Shown here one piece after another: positions 21,803 through 25,191 of a DNA stretch of 25,191 nucleotides; within the stretch, counting starts at the first letter, position 1, and each line of letters begins with the position of its first letter. The stretch is from positions 1 to 25,191 of the forward strand of contig CAZIOR010000007.1 of assembly GCA_964540925.1 (NCBI GenBank). Direction: 5' to 3'. The stretch is from CAZFRF01 sp964540925 (GTDB taxonomy: Bacteria; Patescibacteriota; Microgenomatia; Levybacterales; UBA12049). The notes under the pieces were generated by a model, which had not been told where the DNA came from, ran no database searches, and saw nothing but the letters and a program-made list of their open reading frames with translations. A program made the position numbers and the translations under genes.

Positions 21803-23470
21803 ATGCCTAAAGATTTTTTCAAAAAAGGCCTTAGTCTTATATTGCAAAGGCAAAGCAATATTATTTCCGCTGCCTTTGTAATAATGGCAACAATTATTTT
21901 TTCACAAATACTTGGTGTTATAAGGTTAAGACTTTTGGCATCAATTTTTGGACCTTCAAATACTGTTGGTATTTATTTTGCTTCGACAAGAGTACCTGAG
22001 TTTTTGTTTCAACTCATTATTGCTGGCGCACTATCATCTGCATTTATTCCAATTTTCTCAGATTATTTGGTTAAGAATAGAGAAGGTGATGCGCATAAGA
22101 TAGCATCTACGCTTCTTTGCCTGAGTTTAATTGTATTTTCGGTTTTTTCATTATTTTATTTTATTTTTGCAGGAAATATCTCTAAGCTTTTGGCTCCAGG
22201 TTTTTCAGTAGAACAATTAGAATTGATGACAAACTTAACTAGGATAGTTATTTTTGGTGAAATAGTATTTATTATAGGAAGTTTTCTTTCTGCGATCTTA
22301 CAATCTTATAATCATTTTTTTATTCCTGGTATAGCATCTGCTTCATATAATTTAGGAATTATTATTGCAATTCTAGTCCTGTCTCCTTTTGTTGGCATAT
22401 ATTCGGCAGCATATGGAGTAATAGTGGGAGCATTAATTTTTGTAATTATTCAATTACCTTTAATTAAAAAACTTGGGTTTAGCTTTCGGCCAAATCTTTC
22501 AAAAGATTTTATTAAAACATCTGGGGTGTCGGATTTCTTTAAATTAATTTGGCCTAGAACAATTTCAATTGGAGTATTTCAATTGGGTACATTGGCTACA
22601 GTTACATTGGTTTCATTTTTGCAAAATCCAGGGAGAAATTATTTTATTTTTGATCTTGCTCAAACACTTGCCTTCGCACCAGTTGCTTTAATTGGTCAAG
22701 CAATTGCCCAAGCAGCTTTTCCCGTACTTGCTAAAGAAAAAGATAGGCTTGAGGATTTTAAGCTGACTTTTATGACAAGTTTCTATCAGCTTTTTTATCT
22801 TATCTTGCCAATCTCTGTAGTATTTTTAGTATTGAGAATCCCTTTGGTTAGGCTTGTTTATGGTGCCTCAGCATTTGATTGGCAGGCAACAGTTTTAACA
22901 GGTAGGACATTAGCTTTTTTTAGTATTTCTTTGTTTGCTCAGGCCTTAATTTACCTAATCTCTAGAGGATTTTATGCATTACACGACACAAAAACACCCT
23001 TAGTAGTTGGTAGTTTTACTACTTTTATAATGATAGGCTTAGGAGTTGTTTTTATTTTTGTTTATCATTTAGGAATAGAAAGTATTGCTCTGTCTTATTC
23101 AATCGGTTCAGTATTAAATTTTTTAATTATGCTTATTTTCCTTAACTTTAAGGTTGGTGGATTTAATAAAAAAGATTTTGTAATTAGTTTTATCAAAATT
23201 ACTACAGCTGCATTCTTTACCGCGTTTGCATTATATGTTCCAATAAAGCTTTTAGATCAATTAGTTTTCGATACAACCAAAACAATTAATTTAATTTTCT
23301 TAACTTCAATCTCAGGATTTATTGGATTTAGTCTTTATCTTTTCTTGACTTGGCTTTTTAATGTTAAAGAGGCAACTACTTTTATTTTGCTCTTTAAGAA
23401 AATTGGAGATTGGAGACAAATACTTACAAAATCTGAGGAAACAATTGACGGAAGCAGATTTAATCCCTAA
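21803..23470 (+). CDS. murJ: MurJ lipid II flippase
   Basis: MurJ, a MOP-superfamily transporter with about 14 membrane segments, flips lipid II across the membrane for peptidoglycan synthesis. The 555-residue protein shows the family features: RQSNIISAAFVIMATIIFSQILGVIRLRLLASIFG (about 16-50), STRVPEFLFQLIIAGALSSAFIPIF (about 60-88) and a C-terminal half with the GRTLAFFSISLFAQALIYLISRGFYALHDTKTP segment. The conserved Arg residues in the first helices are present. The length is normal for MurJ. It diverges from rpsT. The last codons carry the promoter of lepA. Together with FemAB and LCP this indicates a real peptidoglycan wall. Confidence 0.94.
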   Translation: MPKDFFKKGLSLILQRQSNIISAAFVIMATIIFSQILGVIRLRLLASIFGPSNTVGIYFASTRVPEFLFQLIIAGALSSAFIPIFSDYLVKNREGDAHKIASTLLCLSLIVFSVFSLFYFIFAGNISKLLAPGFSVEQLELMTNLTRIVIFGEIVFIIGSFLSAILQSYNHFFIPGIASASYNLGIIIAILVLSPFVGIYSAAYGVIVGALIFVIIQLPLIKKLGFSFRPNLSKDFIKTSGVSDFFKLIWPRTISIGVFQLGTLATVTLVSFLQNPGRNYFIFDLAQTLAFAPVALIGQAIAQAAFPVLAKEKDRLEDFKLTFMTSFYQLFYLILPISVVFLVLRIPLVRLVYGASAFDWQATVLTGRTLAFFSISLFAQALIYLISRGFYALHDTKTPLVVGSFTTFIMIGLGVVFIFVYHLGIESIALSYSIGSVLNFLIMLIFLNFKVGGFNKKDFVISFIKITTAAFFTAFALYVPIKLLDQLVFDTTKTINLIFLTSISGFIGFSLYLFLTWLFNVKEATTFILLFKKIGDWRQILTKSEETIDGSRFNP

Positions 23471-23473
23471 AAT
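23445..23473 (+). promoter_or_regulatory. lepA promoter inside the murJ 3' end
   Basis: TTGACG (23445-23450), a 17-base spacer and TAAAAT (23468-23473) overlap the last codons and the stop of murJ. Nine bases follow before the lepA ATG at 23483, giving a leader of about three bases. Confidence 0.6.
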
Positions 23474-23482
23474 ACACTACTT

Positions 23483-25191
23483 ATGGCAAATAATATTCGT
23501 AATTTCGCAATCATCGCACATATTGATCATGGAAAATCAACTCTTGCAGATAGATTTTTAGAAATTACTAAGACAATATCTAAAGAAAAATTACAGGAAC
23601 AATTTCTAGATCAAAATCCAATTTCTAGAGAACGAGGTATTACCATAAAACTCGCTCCAGTGAGAATGGAGTACAAAGGTTTTACCCTAGATTTAATAGA
23701 TACCCCTGGTCACATGGATTTTTCTTATGAGGTTTCTAGGACTTTAGCCGCAACTGAGGGTGCAATCTTACTGGTTGACGCTACTAAGGGAATTCAAGCG
23801 CAAACTGTAGCTCATTTTAACAGTGCGAAAAAAGAAAATCTTTACCTGATTCCTGCAATTAATAAAATTGACTTGCCATCAGCTAATACCGAAGCAGTAG
23901 CTAAAGACTTGGTGGAAATGTTTGGTTTTAAACCAGAAGAAATTCATTATATTAGTGCAAAGAGCGGGGAGAACGTTGAAAAATTACTTCAAGCAGTTGT
24001 CGATAAAATTCCTGCTCCCAAGGTATCTAATCACCCTAATTTACGAGCCTTAGTTTTCGATGCAGTTTTTGATGAACATAGGGGTGTAATTATTTTTGTA
24101 AAAATCGTTGACGGTAAGGTTAGTAAGGGAGATAAGATCGAATTTTTACAAAATGGTACAAAAGTTGATGTTTCTGAGGTTGGATTTTTTTCTCCATATT
24201 TAATACCAAAGAATACATTGGAAACTGGAGAGATAGGTTACATTGTAACTGGTGTTAAAGATATTAGAAAGACTCGTGTTGGAGATACGGTAATTTATCA
24301 GGGAAATGTTGAAGAGCCACTAGCTGGTTATGAAATCCCCAAGCCAATGGTTTTTTTTGGACTATATCCTAAAGACTCAAGCGAGTATGTAAATTTAAGA
24401 GAGGCTTTGAATAAATTATCCTTAAATGATAGTTCTTTAAGCGTTGCCAATGAATATTCCGCATTTTTGGGTAGTGGTTTTAGAGTAGGATTTTTGGGGC
24501 TTTTGCATGCTGAAATCGTTAAAGAAAGACTTACTAAAGAACAAAATATAGAACCTTTACTTACTATGCCAAGAGTTCTATATAAAGAAGAAGGAGAACA
24601 AGTACTCGAACCATATATGAGTTTAAATATTTTTATTCCTGCAGGATTTGTTGGAGGGGTCATGACTGTAGCTCAAAAAAAACGAGGCAATCTTTTAGAT
24701 ATTGTCTATAACAATAATAATGCAATTTTAAAATATGAAATGCCTTACTCGATGTTTATTAGGGGTTTATCAAATGATTTAAAGAGCGCAACACAAGGTT
24801 TTGCTAGCTTGGATTATGAAATATTGGGCTTTAGAGAAGCAAATTTAGTTAAAATGGACATTTTAGTAAATGAAAATGTGATTGATGTTTTATCAGAGCT
24901 TGTATATAAAGATGAGGCAGAGTATGTTGCAAGAGAGAAAGTAGAAAAATTAAAAGATAGTTTGCCTAGACAGCAATTTAGGCAAGTTATTCAAGCAGCT
25001 ATTGGTGCAAAAATTTTAGCTAGGACAGAGATTTCGCCATACAGAAAAGATGTTTTAGCAAAAATGAGTGGTGGAGATAGGACAAGAAAAGATAAGCTAC
25101 TTGAAGCTCAGAAAAAAGGTAAATCTAGGCTTATTAATGTTTCAAAAGTTGAAATTCCTCAAAAAGCACTTTTGTCGATGATAGAAAGTTA
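23483..25191 (+). CDS. lepA: Elongation factor 4 (LepA), runs off the window edge
   Basis: LepA/EF4 is a ribosome-bound GTPase involved in translation initiation and 30S biogenesis. The reading frame is open from the ATG at 23483 to the window end. GTPase motifs: G1 AHIDHGKST (12-20), switch I RERGITIK, G3 DTPGH, G4 NKID and G5 SAKSGE. Domain II and the LepA-specific GFRVGFLGLLHAEIVKERL region follow, then the C-terminal domain with SGGDRTRKDKLLEAQKKGKSRL. The last full codon (Ser569) is followed by 'ta', and the protein has already reached the usual LepA end (VEIPQKALLSMIES), so the next base probably completes a stop. The gene is thus nearly complete. Its promoter lies within murJ. Confidence 0.96.
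   Translation, partial: MANNIRNFAIIAHIDHGKSTLADRFLEITKTISKEKLQEQFLDQNPISRERGITIKLAPVRMEYKGFTLDLIDTPGHMDFSYEVSRTLAATEGAILLVDATKGIQAQTVAHFNSAKKENLYLIPAINKIDLPSANTEAVAKDLVEMFGFKPEEIHYISAKSGENVEKLLQAVVDKIPAPKVSNHPNLRALVFDAVFDEHRGVIIFVKIVDGKVSKGDKIEFLQNGTKVDVSEVGFFSPYLIPKNTLETGEIGYIVTGVKDIRKTRVGDTVIYQGNVEEPLAGYEIPKPMVFFGLYPKDSSEYVNLREALNKLSLNDSSLSVANEYSAFLGSGFRVGFLGLLHAEIVKERLTKEQNIEPLLTMPRVLYKEEGEQVLEPYMSLNIFIPAGFVGGVMTVAQKKRGNLLDIVYNNNNAILKYEMPYSMFIRGLSNDLKSATQGFASLDYEILGFREANLVKMDILVNENVIDVLSELVYKDEAEYVAREKVEKLKDSLPRQQFRQVIQAAIGAKILARTEISPYRKDVLAKMSGGDRTRKDKLLEAQKKGKSRLINVSKVEIPQKALLSMIES

Noticed and set aside
24328..24663. Minus-strand frame inside lepA
   Set aside because: It lies wholly within a well-conserved lepA reading frame and shows no recognisable protein.
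1..25191. CRISPR arrays, tRNA or rRNA genes, insertion sequences
   Set aside because: No spaced direct repeats, cloverleaf-capable gaps or transposase frames were seen; all spacers are under 100 bases.

Overview
This is a strongly AT-rich, gene-dense stretch of bacterial chromosome. It holds 25 protein genes and no RNA genes, insertion sequences, prophage or CRISPR. No gene-free gap reaches even 100 bases, and many neighbouring genes overlap by 1-20 bases. UGA acts as a stop: two genes end in TGA inside ATGA overlaps (around 18517-18520 and 19923-19926). That excludes the UGA-Gly code of Gracilibacteria/SR1. Compact versions of housekeeping proteins (219-aa triosephosphate isomerase, ~613-aa UvrD), a DUF2298 membrane protein, PilN/PilO, an LCP protein, a FemAB-type transferase and minimal spacers suggest a small-genome Candidate Phyla Radiation (Patescibacteria) bacterium, perhaps of the Microgenomates group. 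This placement rests on gene content and style only; no marker tree was possible.

Layout. (1) 51-4156: a DUF202 membrane protein, the YvcK envelope/gluconeogenesis factor, then a three-gene flavin module: an exported FMN-binding protein with a flavinylation Thr, the ApbE flavin transferase, and an NqrB/RnfD-like membrane domain fused to a ferredoxin-reductase-like FAD/NAD domain. (2) 4170-6615: MsrA, a phage-holin-4-family membrane protein, a membrane-anchored FKBP prolyl isomerase and a PfkB-family kinase. (3) 6664-8946: an oxidative-stress-type block with an HxlR regulator and a LUD-domain protein that diverge from a perfectly palindromic promoter/operator, then nickel superoxide dismutase (SodN), its S26-family maturation protease (SodX) and a membrane-anchored lysine-methyltransferase-like protein in overlapping order. 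(4) 8939-13518: FemAB transferase, UvrD helicase, triosephosphate isomerase and an LCP ligase. (5) 13511-21415 (minus strand): one long, tightly overlapping operon: PilN, PilO, a small anchored protein, an LPPTG-tailed FN3/Ig-like surface protein, a FAD amine-oxidase-like enzyme and two GT-C/DUF2298-type multi-spanning membrane proteins. (6) 21463-25191: ribosomal protein S20, divergent MurJ flippase and LepA, whose last complete codon lies at the window edge.

Two themes stand out. The first is redox and oxygen defence in a lineage usually thought of as fermentative: NiSOD with its maturase, MsrA, and a minimal covalent-flavin electron-export chain. The second is promoter architecture: at least six genes have a -10 hexamer followed by exactly six bases and then the ATG, which puts the predicted transcription start on the A of the start codon (leaderless mRNAs). 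Most other starts lack an obvious Shine-Dalgarno sequence. The cell-envelope genes (YvcK, FemAB, LCP, MurJ, LPPTG protein, pilus and GT-C genes) suggest a peptidoglycan-walled monoderm with type IV pilus-like structures and surface glycosylation.
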